This document shows positions 7,516-15,332 of a DNA stretch of 64,000 nucleotides, in pieces. Each line of letters opens with the position of its first letter. The first letter of the stretch is position 1. This DNA is from Glycomyces terrestris (lineage in GTDB: Bacteria > Actinomycetota > Actinomycetes > Mycobacteriales > Micromonosporaceae): assembly GCF_003933745.1 (NCBI RefSeq), contig NZ_RSEB01000004.1:186001-250000 (forward strand), read 5' to 3'. A program made the position numbers and the translations under genes. The notes under the pieces were generated by a model that searched no databases, was not told the DNA's origin, and saw only the letters and a list, made by a program, of their open reading frames with translations.

Positions 7516-9783
7516 ATGAAAGCCTTCCCGCTCTCCCGCGTCACGCTGCTCGACGGCCCCTTCGCGCGCGCCGTCCGCACCGATCTCGACTACGTCCTGG
7601 CCATGGACCCCGACCGCCTCCTCGCCCCGTTCCTGCGCGAAGCCGGGCTCGCCCCGCGCGCCGCGAGCTACGGCAACTGGGAGGACTCCGGCCTCGACGG
7701 CCACATCGGCGGCCACTACCTCTCCGCGCTCGCCCTCCTCGCGGCCGCGACCGGCGAAGCGGAGCCGCGGCGGCGACTGGACCACATGGTCGCCGAACTC
7801 GCCCGCGCCCAGGACGCCCTCGGCACCGGCTACGTCGGCGGCGTCCCCGGCGGCGCGGCGCTGTTCGAGGGCCTGCGCGGCGGCGCCGGCGTCCGCTCGC
7901 TCGGCTCCAGCGACCACTGGGTCCCCTGGTACAACGTCCACAAGACCTTCGCCGGCCTCATCGACGCCCACCGGCTCCTCGGCCACGAGCAGGCGCTCGC
8001 GGTCGTGGTGCGCCTGGCGGACTGGTGGCTGGACATCGCCGCGACCATCGACGACGCCGCGTTCGAAGCCATGCTCGACACCGAGTTCGGCGGCATGAAC
8101 GAGGCCTACGCCGACCTCGCCGCCGCCACCGGCCGCGGCGACTACGCCGACATGGCCGTCCGCTTCTCGCACCGCGCGATCCTCGACCCGCTCCTGGAGC
8201 GCCGCGACGACCTCACCGGCCGCCACGCCAACACCCAGATCCCCAAGGCCGTCGGCTACGCCGCCACCGCCGCGGCCACGGACGACCGCGACCTGTGGGA
8301 CGCCGCCCGGTTCTTCTGGCGCGACGTGGTCGAGCGCCGCACCGTCGCCATCGGCGGCAACTCGGTGCGCGAGCACTTCCACGCCCCCGACGACTTCTCG
8401 ACGATCATCGAGGACCGCGAGGGCCCCGAGTCGTGCAACACCTACAACATGCTGAAGCTGACCCAGCGCCTCGCCGCGGACCGCCTCGAACCGGCCCACC
8501 TCGACTTCGCCGAGCGCGCCGTCTACAACCACCAGCTCGCCTCCCAGCACCCCGACCACGGCGGCCTCGTCTACTTCACCCCGATGCGCCCGCGCCACTA
8601 CCGCGTCTACTCCCAGCCCGAGACCAGCATGTGGTGCTGCGTCGGCACCGGGATCGAGGCCCAGGCCAAGTACGGCGAGCTCGTCTTCGGCGAGCACGAG
8701 GGCGCGCTCGCGGTCAACCTCTACCTCCCCGCGGTCCTGGACGCCCCCGAGTTCGGCGGCCGCGTCCGCATCGAGACCGCCTTCCCCGCAGACGAGGCCG
8801 TGCGCCTCACGTTCGACCTGGACGAGCCGCGCGAACTCACGCTGCGCCTGCGCGTGCCCGGCTGGAGCGGCGGCCTGGCCGCACTCGCGGTCAACGGCGA
8901 AGCGGCGCAGGCCGAAGCGGTCCCCGGCGCGGTCCTCCTCCACCGCGCCTGGCGCCCCGGCGACACCGTCTCCTTCGGACTCCCGCTGCCGCTGCGCGCC
9001 GAACGGCTCCCGGACGGCTCGCCCTGGCAGGCCTACTTCGCCGGCCCGGTCCTCCTGGCCGCCCGCGCCGGCGAGGAGCACCTCGACGGGCTCCTGGCCG
9101 ACGACTCCCGCATGGGCCACGTCGCCCACGGCCCGCTCCTCGGCTTCGCGGACGTCCCGATCGTCGCCGACCTCCCGGCAGACGAGGTCCTCGAACACGA
9201 AGGGCCGCTGCGCTACCGGCTCGCCACGAGCGCCGGCGCGGTCGAGCTCGCGCCGTTCTTCGACCTCCACGACTCCCGCTACACCGTCTACTGGCCCGTC
9301 GCCGAACCCGCTGGAGTGCAGGCCCGCCGAGCGGACCTGGTCGCGGCCGACCGCGACTCGCTCAACCTCGACCGCACGACCGTGGACAAGGTCGCCTTCG
9401 GGGAGCAGCAGCCCGAGAGCGACCACGGCTTCCGCGGCCGCGACACCGAGGTCCACGTGGACGGCGACGGCCGCCGCGCCCGCGCGACCACCGCGAGCAT
9501 GGCCGTCACCCTCAGCGATCCCGACCACCGCGGCCAGGGCCTGCGCGTCGGCTACCGCCTCACCGGCGCTCCGGCCGCCGTCGCGGTCCGCCTCGGCGGC
9601 GTCCTCGTCGCCGAGGAGCGCTGGGACGGCGGCACCGAGTCCTACGACATCGACTACGGCCTGCCCGAAGCCCTCCGGGCCGAACCCCGGCCCGACGCCC
9701 TCGACCTCGAGATCACCGCCCTCGACGGCCGCCCCACCCCCGCGATCACCACCGTCCGCCTCATCCGCTGGGCCGCACCGTGA
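7516..9783 (+). CDS. beta-L-arabinofuranosidase family protein (GH127/GH146, DUF1680)
   Basis: 755 aa, without a signal peptide, so presumably a cytoplasmic exo-enzyme releasing L-arabinofuranose from imported oligosaccharides. The N-terminal two-thirds is the (alpha/alpha)6-barrel DUF1680 domain: SDHWVPWYNVHKTFAGL near 132-148, Glu305-Ser-Cys307 in ESCNTYNML, and the vicinal Cys374-Cys375 in MWCCVGTG. This Cys/Glu set matches the Zn-bound thiolate mechanism known for GH127 and GH146. Beta-sandwich domains follow. The ATG at 7516 has GAGGG upstream. It stands alone but shares an operator motif with the GH42 gene at 54 kb, suggesting joint use in arabinan or arabinogalactan breakdown. The precise GH family needs a profile search. 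Confidence 0.88.
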   Translation: MKAFPLSRVTLLDGPFARAVRTDLDYVLAMDPDRLLAPFLREAGLAPRAASYGNWEDSGLDGHIGGHYLSALALLAAATGEAEPRRRLDHMVAELARAQDALGTGYVGGVPGGAALFEGLRGGAGVRSLGSSDHWVPWYNVHKTFAGLIDAHRLLGHEQALAVVVRLADWWLDIAATIDDAAFEAMLDTEFGGMNEAYADLAAATGRGDYADMAVRFSHRAILDPLLERRDDLTGRHANTQIPKAVGYAATAAATDDRDLWDAARFFWRDVVERRTVAIGGNSVREHFHAPDDFSTIIEDREGPESCNTYNMLKLTQRLAADRLEPAHLDFAERAVYNHQLASQHPDHGGLVYFTPMRPRHYRVYSQPETSMWCCVGTGIEAQAKYGELVFGEHEGALAVNLYLPAVLDAPEFGGRVRIETAFPADEAVRLTFDLDEPRELTLRLRVPGWSGGLAALAVNGEAAQAEAVPGAVLLHRAWRPGDTVSFGLPLPLRAERLPDGSPWQAYFAGPVLLAARAGEEHLDGLLADDSRMGHVAHGPLLGFADVPIVADLPADEVLEHEGPLRYRLATSAGAVELAPFFDLHDSRYTVYWPVAEPAGVQARRADLVAADRDSLNLDRTTVDKVAFGEQQPESDHGFRGRDTEVHVDGDGRRARATTASMAVTLSDPDHRGQGLRVGYRLTGAPAAVAVRLGGVLVAEERWDGGTESYDIDYGLPEALRAEPRPDALDLEITALDGRPTPAITTVRLIRWAAP

Positions 9784-9915
9784 ACGCGGCCGCCCGGCGC
9801 CGCACCTAGACGGGCCCGGCCCTGTCTTCCGGGTCACCTTCGGGGCCCGGACTGTCACATCCGGGCGGCCGGTCCCGTCAAGGGGGCGAAGGACCGAACG
9901 GAAGGGACGGGAACC

Positions 9916-10356
9916 ATGACCGTGCAGCACGACGTGGACGAGGCAGCGATCCGGGACCGGCTGGCGGGGATCGCGACCGCGCTCCGCGACCGCGACCTCG
10001 GGGCGCTCAGGCGGGCCTACACCGAGGACGTCGTCTCCTTCGACGTCGAACCGCCGCTCCAGCATGTCGGCGTGGACGCGAAGCTGGCCAACTGGGAGCG
10101 CGTGTTCGCCGCGTTCGCGGTAGTGGACTACGAGTTCAGGGACCTGCGCGTCGTCGTGGACGGCGCGGTGGCGTTCGGGCACGGCTTCGGGCGCCTGAGC
10201 GGGACGCTGCGCGGCGGCGCCCGCGTGCCGGGCATGTGGGTGCGGGCCACGTTCGGCCTCCGGCGGATCGGCGGCTCGTGGCTGATCGCGCACGACCAGG
10301 TCTCCGTCCCCTTCGACGTCGCCACCGGGAAGGGCGCGGCCGACCTGGAGCCGTGA
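9916..10356 (+). CDS. SnoaL-like / DUF4440 nuclear-transport-factor-2-fold protein
   Basis: 146 aa; one NTF2-like cone-fold domain: the helical start AAIRDRLAGIATALRDRDLGALRRAYTED, a VVSFDVEPPLQHVG strand-loop, and the terminal VRATFGLRRIGGSWLIAHDQVSVPFD, which resembles the DUF4440/SnoaL_3 end. Family members include ketosteroid-isomerase-like enzymes and binding proteins, and no substrate can be inferred. An AAGGGACGGG site precedes the ATG. It appears monocistronic, with 132 bases of GC-rich spacer from the GH127-type gene. Confidence 0.8.
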   Translation: MTVQHDVDEAAIRDRLAGIATALRDRDLGALRRAYTEDVVSFDVEPPLQHVGVDAKLANWERVFAAFAVVDYEFRDLRVVVDGAVAFGHGFGRLSGTLRGGARVPGMWVRATFGLRRIGGSWLIAHDQVSVPFDVATGKGAADLEP

Positions 10357-10476
10357 CGGGGGAGCAGCCGAGGGGCGGGCCCGCGGCGGCGGCGGGGGAC
10401 ACGCGACCACTGTATTTAGTATCGTCGATGCGAACGTCCGTGCGCCCGGGCACCCCCATCCGGCAAGGAGAGTCTC

Positions 10477-10956
10477 GTGCACCAGAAACCCCTGCGAAGC
10501 GCCCGCCTGCGCCTGGCCACCGTCGCCGTCGCCTCGTTCGCCACCCTCGCGGCGGGACTCGCGGGCGCGGCGAGCGCCCAGGCCGCCCAAGGCTGCGAGG
10601 TCGACTACTTCGTCGAGCACCAGTGGCCCGGCGGGTTCACGGCGACCGTCACCGTCCGCAACCTCGGCGAGCCGGTCGACGGCTGGGACGTCGAGTGGGT
10701 CTGGCCCGAGGGCCAGAGCGTGTCCCACGGCTGGAACGCCGCGTTCACCACCACCGGCGAGCAGGTCAACGCCGGGAACTTGAGCTACAACCGGACGATC
10801 GCCACCGGTGGCTCGGTCTCCTTCGGGTTCAACGGGACCTGGGCCGGCGTCAACCGCGAGCCCTTCGCGTTCCAACTCAACGGCCACACCTGCGACGGCA
10901 CGGTCGGCGAACCGACCACCGACCCGACTCCGTCGTCTCCGGCGGGGGACCTCTGA
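10477..10956 (+). CDS. secreted stand-alone CBM2-like protein
   Basis: 159 aa. Signal peptide of about 36 residues (ends AQA), then a single carbohydrate-binding module of the CBM2 type: Cys near the start (QGCEVDYFV) and end (NGHTCDG) of the module, conserved Trp residues (GWDVEWVWP, HGWNAAF), and NLSYNRTIATGGSVSFGFNGTW, typical of CBM2. A short Thr/Pro/Ser tail follows with no catalytic domain, so this is an orphan cellulose- or xylan-binding protein. The GTG start (10477) is preceded by AAGGAGAG. An AT-rich segment near 10412-10426 may be its promoter. An 11-bp hairpin lies 40 bases downstream. Confidence 0.85.
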   Translation: MHQKPLRSARLRLATVAVASFATLAAGLAGAASAQAAQGCEVDYFVEHQWPGGFTATVTVRNLGEPVDGWDVEWVWPEGQSVSHGWNAAFTTTGEQVNAGNLSYNRTIATGGSVSFGFNGTWAGVNREPFAFQLNGHTCDGTVGEPTTDPTPSSPAGDL

Positions 10957-10996
10957 GGCGCGAAGGCCACCCTGACGGGCACCGCCTGACCCGCAC

Positions 10997-11020
10997 CCGG
11001 GGCGCCCCCGGGCGCCCCGG
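10997..11020 (+). terminator. GC-rich hairpin after the CBM2 gene
   Basis: Complementary arms 10997-11007 and 11010-11020 with a two-base loop, 40 bases after the stop. No T-run, as is usual in high-GC actinobacteria. Confidence 0.5.
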
Positions 11021-11125
11021 CACCGCCTGAAACGGATGGCACACTCTGGGGATTCTGGGACTCCGCGCTCCTCGTAGAGTCGTCATCACCGGCAGATGAG
11101 CCACTTCAAGCGGAGGACGAGACCG

Positions 11126-11746
11126 ATGAGCGAGTACGACGAGACCACCTACGACGAGACCGACGCGACCGGCGCCGACGCCACCGCCGAGGACGAGGCC
11201 TACGGCACCGACACCACCGTCGCCGAGACCGAGGAGGTCTTCGACCTCGACGGCGACGGCGTCGCCGACAACACCATCACCGCCGACGGCATGACCCTGG
11301 TCGACTCGAACGGCGACGGCCAGGCCGACGCGGTCGCCTACGACTACGACGGCGACGGCGCCTCCGACGAGATCCTCGTCGACACCGACGGCGACGGCTC
11401 CTTCGAGAGCGCCATCTACGACACCGACGGCGACGGCCTCGTGGACACCATCGAGTCCGACACGAACGGCGACGGCATCGTCGACCAGGTCTCCTACGAC
11501 TCGGACGGCGACGGCTACGTCAACCAGGTCTCCACCGACACGAACGGCGACGGCGCCGTGGACGTCGTCGCCACCGACTACGACGGCGACGGCCTGGTCG
11601 ACGAGGTCGAGATCGACTCCGACGCCGACGGCCTGGTCGACGCCGCCCTGGTCGACTCGGACGCCGACGGCTTCCTCGACACCGCCTACACCGAAGCCAC
11701 CCCGGCCGGCGACTCCTTCCAGCCGCCGAACGGCCAGGTCATCTGA
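11126..11746 (+). CDS. acidic 13-residue Ca-loop repeat protein
   Basis: 206 aa, almost entirely acidic. After an Asp/Glu/Thr-rich leader it contains eleven Asp-rich loops of the form DxDGDGxxD (for example DTDGDGLVDT, DSDGDGYVNQ, DYDGDGLVDE). The last ten follow with an exact 13-residue period, to near the C-terminus. This matches the calcium-binding loop of thrombospondin type-3 and EF-hand/dockerin-like repeats. No signal peptide or membrane helix is visible, so the location is unclear, which is odd for such repeats. The ATG at 11126 is chosen over 11096 because CGGAGGA lies ten bases upstream. A 12-bp hairpin follows. The function may be calcium buffering or sensing, but this is inference. 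Confidence 0.82.
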   Translation: MSEYDETTYDETDATGADATAEDEAYGTDTTVAETEEVFDLDGDGVADNTITADGMTLVDSNGDGQADAVAYDYDGDGASDEILVDTDGDGSFESAIYDTDGDGLVDTIESDTNGDGIVDQVSYDSDGDGYVNQVSTDTNGDGAVDVVATDYDGDGLVDEVEIDSDADGLVDAALVDSDADGFLDTAYTEATPAGDSFQPPNGQVI

Positions 11747-11778
11747 CCCCGGTCCCACCGGGACCGCCCCCGCTTGCA

Positions 11779-11806
11779 CCCGGGGTCCGCCGCAGCGGAC
11801 CCCGGG
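11779..11806 (+). terminator. terminator hairpin after the repeat protein
   Basis: Perfect 12-bp arms 11779-11790 and 11795-11806 with a CGCA loop. A smaller 7-bp hairpin (11750-11766) sits immediately after the stop. The rest of the gap to 11994 is Pro/Gly-coding-like GC-rich sequence with no supported gene. Confidence 0.6.
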
Positions 11807-11994
11807 CACCAGCCCGAGGCCGCCGACGGTCCCGACGAGAGCCCCGATCCCGAATCCCCTTGCGCCGCTGAGGCCCCGCACCCGGGCCCGCAGCCGAAGC
11901 CCTCCCCAGGCACCCCGCCGACGACGCCGCCGCCCGGCCCTTCCGCTAGGGCCCCATCGGCGCCGCCCTCAGGCGCCACGAGTCCCCTCGACAA

Positions 11995-12025
11995 CTCGTG
12001 ACCAGAAATGTATTCTGGTCACGAG
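11995..12025. promoter_or_regulatory. 31-bp palindromic operator upstream of TetR gene
   Basis: Perfect 13-bp arms (11995-12007 CTCGTGACCAGAA and its complement at 12013-12025) around a five-base spacer. It ends 21 bases before the TetR start. The size and symmetry fit binding of a TetR dimer, so autoregulation of the TetR-VOC pair is the natural reading. The AT-rich spacer may overlap the -10 region. Confidence 0.7.
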
Positions 12026-12046
12026 ATTCCGAGTCGAGGGGGCCCA

Positions 12047-12751
12047 TTGGCACGCACCCAACGCGCCGACCTGGCCGCACGCGCCGAAGCGCTGCTCGAC
12101 GCCGCCGCCGCGCTCCTGCTCGAAGGCGGCACGCGCCGCATCCGCATCGACCAGGTCGCCGCCCGCGCCGGCGTCGGCAAAGGGACCGTCTACCTCCACT
12201 GGGCCGACCGCGACCACCTGCTCCTGGCCGTGGGCGCCCGCGAGGCCGCCGCCATCCTCCGCGCCGCCATTCGCGCCATCGAGGCCGACCCGGTCGAAGC
12301 CGCCCCGCACCGCCACCTCCGGCACCACTTCCTCGAAGCCGCGCGCCGCCCCGTCCTGCGCCTCGTCTTCGACGCCGAAGCCCCCGACCTGGCCGCCCTC
12401 GCCGGTGAACGCACCCGCACCGGCCTCGCCGCCGCCCGCCGCGCCGCCGACCGCGACTACCTCGCCGCCCTCGCCGACCACGGCCTGCTCCGCCCCGGCG
12501 CCGACCCGGACGACACCTGGTACGGCATCCAAGCCGTCGCCCACGGCTTCTTCGCCTCCGAGCCCTTCCAAGCCCCGCTCCCCGCCGAGCACCGCGCCGA
12601 CCTCCTCGCCGACGTCCTGCGCCGCGCCTTCGAACCCGACCCCGCGCCGCCGCCCGAGCGCTACCGCGCCGCAGCCCCCGCGGTCCTCGCCGGCTTCACC
12701 CGCCTCGCCAACGCCTACACCCGCACCGCCTACGGCGACGCCCTCGACTGA
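12047..12751 (+). CDS. TetR/AcrR-family transcriptional regulator
   Basis: 234 aa. The N-terminal helix-turn-helix covers about residues 8-55: RAEALLDAAAALLLEGGTRRIRIDQVAARAGVGKGTVYLHWADRDHLL in pieces (key: VAARAGVGKGTVYLHW). The Ala-rich C-terminal ligand domain is not identifiable. I chose the TTG at 12047 because GAGGGGG lies four bases upstream and the protein then starts MARTQRADL; the ATG at 12008 lies inside the palindromic operator. It ends 11 bases before the VOC gene, with which it is probably co-transcribed. The ligand is unknown. Confidence 0.88.
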   Translation: MARTQRADLAARAEALLDAAAALLLEGGTRRIRIDQVAARAGVGKGTVYLHWADRDHLLLAVGAREAAAILRAAIRAIEADPVEAAPHRHLRHHFLEAARRPVLRLVFDAEAPDLAALAGERTRTGLAAARRAADRDYLAALADHGLLRPGADPDDTWYGIQAVAHGFFASEPFQAPLPAEHRADLLADVLRRAFEPDPAPPPERYRAAAPAVLAGFTRLANAYTRTAYGDALD

Positions 12752-12762
12752 AGGACACCCCT

Positions 12763-13734
12763 ATGGACGACCTCACCGGCATCCACCACATCGGACTCCT
12801 CGTCCGCGACATGGACGACGCCCTCGCCGCCTACGCGCGGCTCGGCTTCCACCTCGGCCCGCCCGCCTACCCCGCGCTCCCGCCCGCCCCAGGCGCCGCG
12901 CCCGAGCCCGTCGGCGCCGGCAACACCCACGCCGACTTCCCCCGCAGCTTCATCGAACTCCTCGCCTTCGCCCCCGCCGACCCGGCCCGCCTGCCCGCCG
13001 GAGCCGCCCTCGTCCCGCTCCAGGTCCCCGACGACCAGCTCGCCGCCACCCGCACCGTCATCGGCCGCACCCTCGACGGCCTCGCCGCCCGGCTCGACCG
13101 CGCCGAAGGCGCCCACATCCTCGTCCTCACCACCGACGACGCCGAGCGGACCGCCGCCCGCCTCGACGCCGCCGCCGTCCCCAACAGCGGCGCCCGCACC
13201 GCCCAGCGCCCCCTCGCCACCGCCGCCGGCACCGTGCTCGCCGACGTCAGGTTCCTCAAACTCCACGACCCCGCCGCCCCCGGCGGCCTCGTCCCCGAAG
13301 GCCGCGTCGGCGCCGCCGAGGACGCCCCCGCCGACCTCCTCGACGCCCAGACCGGCCTCGCGCACCCCAACGGCGCCAACGCGATCACCGCCTGCACCGT
13401 CTGCACCGCCCCCGACGGGCTCGACGCGGCGGCCGACCGCTACCGCCGCTACCTCGGCACCGCACCCGAATCCGACGGCCCCGACGCCGTCTTCACCCTC
13501 GGCGCCGCCCGCCTCGTCCTCACCACCCCCGCCGCCCTCGCCCACCGCCTCCCGGGCGAGCGCCCCCGCACCCTCCCCGGCATCGCCGCCTGCACCCTCG
13601 CCGTCACCGACCTCCCCGCGGCCGAGCGCCTCCTCCGCGCCAACGGCGTCCCCCTGGGCCGCACCGCAGACGGCGACCCGTTCGTCCCCGCCGCCGCAGC
13701 CCTCGGCCTCGCCCTCGTCCTGAAAACCGCCTGA
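12763..13734 (+). CDS. VOC-family (glyoxalase-like) protein
   Basis: 323 aa, with two or more vicinal-oxygen-chelate beta-alpha-beta-beta-beta modules. The N-terminus GIHHIGLLVRDMDDALAAYARLGF has the metal-ligand His and the typical first helix. The middle (PRSFIELLAF) resembles the glyoxalase_3-like arrangement. The C-terminal module begins about residue 205 (NAITACTVCTAPDGLDAAADRY). It follows the TetR gene and is probably its regulated target; the substrate is unknown. Its stop is directly abutted by an acetyltransferase remnant, so the downstream side of this locus has been rearranged. Confidence 0.85.
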   Translation: MDDLTGIHHIGLLVRDMDDALAAYARLGFHLGPPAYPALPPAPGAAPEPVGAGNTHADFPRSFIELLAFAPADPARLPAGAALVPLQVPDDQLAATRTVIGRTLDGLAARLDRAEGAHILVLTTDDAERTAARLDAAAVPNSGARTAQRPLATAAGTVLADVRFLKLHDPAAPGGLVPEGRVGAAEDAPADLLDAQTGLAHPNGANAITACTVCTAPDGLDAAADRYRRYLGTAPESDGPDAVFTLGAARLVLTTPAALAHRLPGERPRTLPGIAACTLAVTDLPAAERLLRANGVPLGRTADGDPFVPAAAALGLALVLKTA

Positions 13735-14338
13735 AATCGTCGGCGGCAACCCCGCCAAGCCGATCCGCCGCCGCTTCACCGGCGACGAGGCCGAGCTGCT
13801 CCTGCGCGCCGCCTGGTGGGACTGGCCCGTCGCACTCGTCACCGAGCACGCCCGCACCATCATGGCCGGCCGCCCGGCCGACATCGCCGCCGTCGCCGAA
13901 CGGCACGGCCTCATGTAAGAGGCTCTCCTTCTCCTCCAGGCCCACCGCCCGGCGCAGCTCCTCGCGCTGCTCGCCGAGGTTCTCGGCGTCCGAGGTCTTC
14001 GCCAGGTGGTCCATGATGTCCGCCAGCCCGCCCGCGACGGCGTTCAGCTTGTGCTGGAGCGCCGCCTCGTTCCGCGCCTCGCTGTTCTGGAGCAGCGCCA
14101 CCATCAGGAACGTGATGATCGTCGTGATCGTGTCGATGATGAGATGCCAGGTGATCTTCTCGAACCAGATGATCGTCGGCGCCCAGAGGAGGATCACCAG
14201 GGCGCAGAAGACGAAATATCCCGGCCGCCCGGTGAGCTTCGAGGCCCGGGTCGAGAACCGGTCGAACCTGCCGACGTGGGGTGTCACGTCCGACGGCATC
14301 GTCGCCGAGGAGCGCTTCTGTGCGCGCGATTCGCTCAT
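13604..14338 (-). CDS. low-affinity iron permease family protein with run-on tail
   Basis: Residues 1-140 are a small membrane protein of the low-affinity iron permease family: RFDRFSTRASKLTGRPGYF, then two hydrophobic helices (FVFCALVILLWAPTIIWF and LIIDTITTIITFLMVALLQ), then QNSEARNEAALQHKLNAV and a helical tail. The family is normally about 130-150 aa. Here no stop occurs: from codon 141 the frame reads about 104 Gly/Arg-rich residues antisense to the acetyltransferase remnant and the end of the VOC gene. The native 3' end was evidently lost in the same rearrangement. The functional core may be intact; the tail is probably meaningless. The role in iron transport is by family only. Confidence 0.8.
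   Translation of the reverse strand: MSESRAQKRSSATMPSDVTPHVGRFDRFSTRASKLTGRPGYFVFCALVILLWAPTIIWFEKITWHLIIDTITTIITFLMVALLQNSEARNEAALQHKLNAVAGGLADIMDHLAKTSDAENLGEQREELRRAVGLEEKESLLHEAVPFGDGGDVGRAAGHDGAGVLGDECDGPVPPGGAQEQLGLVAGEAAADRLGGVAADDFRRFSGRGRGRGLRRRGRTGRRLRCGPGGRRWRGGGARPRGGR
13736..13918 (+). pseudogene. 3' remnant of a CatB/Vat-type O-acetyltransferase gene
   Basis: The 60 codons directly after the VOC stop, read in frame to a TAA at 13916-13918, give IVGGNPAKPIRRRF, then EAELLLRAAWWDWP. These match the conserved C-terminus of hexapeptide-repeat xenobiotic acetyltransferases (CatB, streptogramin A acetyltransferase; family pattern VGGNPAKxIRxRF ... LLxxxWWDW). The catalytic His and the left-handed beta-helix are absent, and there is no start codon in a sensible place. 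It is therefore the tail of a gene whose 5' part was deleted. Confidence 0.8.
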
Positions 14339-14471
14339 GGGTACGAGGTGCCCCGGCGCGGCCGCGGTAAACCGGACGCCTCCTGTGCAGGGATTCGACT
14401 CGTGTCCCGGACACCGGGCCGCACCCCGTTATACGCTCGGGAGACGATCTACCAGGGGCGGTGGCCTATCG

Positions 14472-15257
14472 ATGGCACCTCATCACGGCAGAACCGAGCG
14501 AGACGACTACAAGGCGCTGGCGCCGCTGTTCGACGAACTCGCGGCGCTCGACGAGGACGACCCGCGCCGGGTCGAGGTCCGCGAGCGGCTGATCACCGGG
14601 CACCTGCCGCTCGCCGAGCACATCGCCCAGCGGTACTCCGGCAAGGGCATCGTCAAGGAGGACCTGCTCCAGGTCGCCTCCGTCGGGCTCATCCACGCCG
14701 TCGACCGCTTCGACCCCTCGCTCGGCAGCGACTTCCTCTCGTACGCCGTGCCGACCATGATGGGCGAGGTGCGGCGCTGCTTCCGCGACACGGCCTGGCC
14801 GATGCGCGTGCCGCGCCGCCTCCAGGAACTGCGCCTGGCGATCAACCAGGCCGGCGACGACCTCGCGCAGGAGCTGGGCCGGCCCGCCTCCTGCGCCGAC
14901 CTCGCCGCGCACCTGGGCCTCACCGAGGCCGAGGTCGCCGAAGGACTCGAAGCGCGCCAGGCGTTCCGGTCGGTCTCGCTCGACGAGCCCGCCTACCAGG
15001 ACGACCGCGCGCCGCTGTGCGAGACGATCGGCGCCGAGGACCTCGCGCTCGAGCTGGTGGAGAACCACGAGGCGCTGCTGCCGCTCATCCAGGACCTGCC
15101 CGAGCGCGAGCAGCGCATCCTCGCGCTGCGCTTCTACGAGGAGAAGACCCAGGCGCAGATCGGCGAGGAGATCGGCATCTCCCAGATGCACGTGTCCCGC
15201 CTGCTCAAGGGCACCCTCGAAGAGCTGCGCGAACGCCTGCTCACCGCGCCCAAGTAG
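14472..15257 (+). CDS. SigB/SigF/SigG-family RNA polymerase sigma factor
   Basis: 261 aa, a group 3 sigma factor of the stress/sporulation type. Region 2 is DLLQVASVGLIHAVDRFDPSLGSDFLSYAVPTMMGEVRRCFRD in pieces (core: VGLIHAVDRFDP); region 3 contains VPRRLQELRLAINQA; region 4 contains LPEREQRILALRFYEEKTQAQIGEEIGISQMHVSRLL. The ATG at 14472 gives the natural N-terminus MAPHHGRTERDDY. No anti-sigma or anti-anti-sigma gene is adjacent, unlike many SigF loci, so regulators are likely elsewhere. An interrupted palindrome (GTGTCC-C-GGACAC, 14402-14414) and ATACGCT lie upstream and may be promoter elements. Confidence 0.93.
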   Translation: MAPHHGRTERDDYKALAPLFDELAALDEDDPRRVEVRERLITGHLPLAEHIAQRYSGKGIVKEDLLQVASVGLIHAVDRFDPSLGSDFLSYAVPTMMGEVRRCFRDTAWPMRVPRRLQELRLAINQAGDDLAQELGRPASCADLAAHLGLTEAEVAEGLEARQAFRSVSLDEPAYQDDRAPLCETIGAEDLALELVENHEALLPLIQDLPEREQRILALRFYEEKTQAQIGEEIGISQMHVSRLLKGTLEELRERLLTAPK

Positions 15258-15332
15258 GGCCCGTGCATGGCCGGCGCGTCGCGGGGTAACCCGCCCGGGT
15301 CAGACGACGTCAGATCAGAAGGGACCGGGAAC

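Noticed and set aside
7288-10887. A 1199-codon minus-strand open frame across the GH127-type, SnoaL and CBM2 genes
   Set aside because: It is antisense to three clear genes, has low-complexity Gly/Val/Glu composition and no domain; this is a GC-bias shadow.
11336-11710. CRISPR-like regular 39-bp repeats
   Set aside because: The periodicity is the coding repeat of the Ca-loop protein; there are no unique spacers.
11774-12001. A 75-codon Pro-rich frame upstream of TetR
   Set aside because: It runs through a 12-bp terminator hairpin, has a TTG start without ribosome site and only compositional content.
12405-15257. A 950-codon frame joining TetR, VOC, permease and sigma regions
   Set aside because: Only the last 261 codons (sigma factor) are coding; the rest is Pro/Arg-rich out-of-frame sequence.
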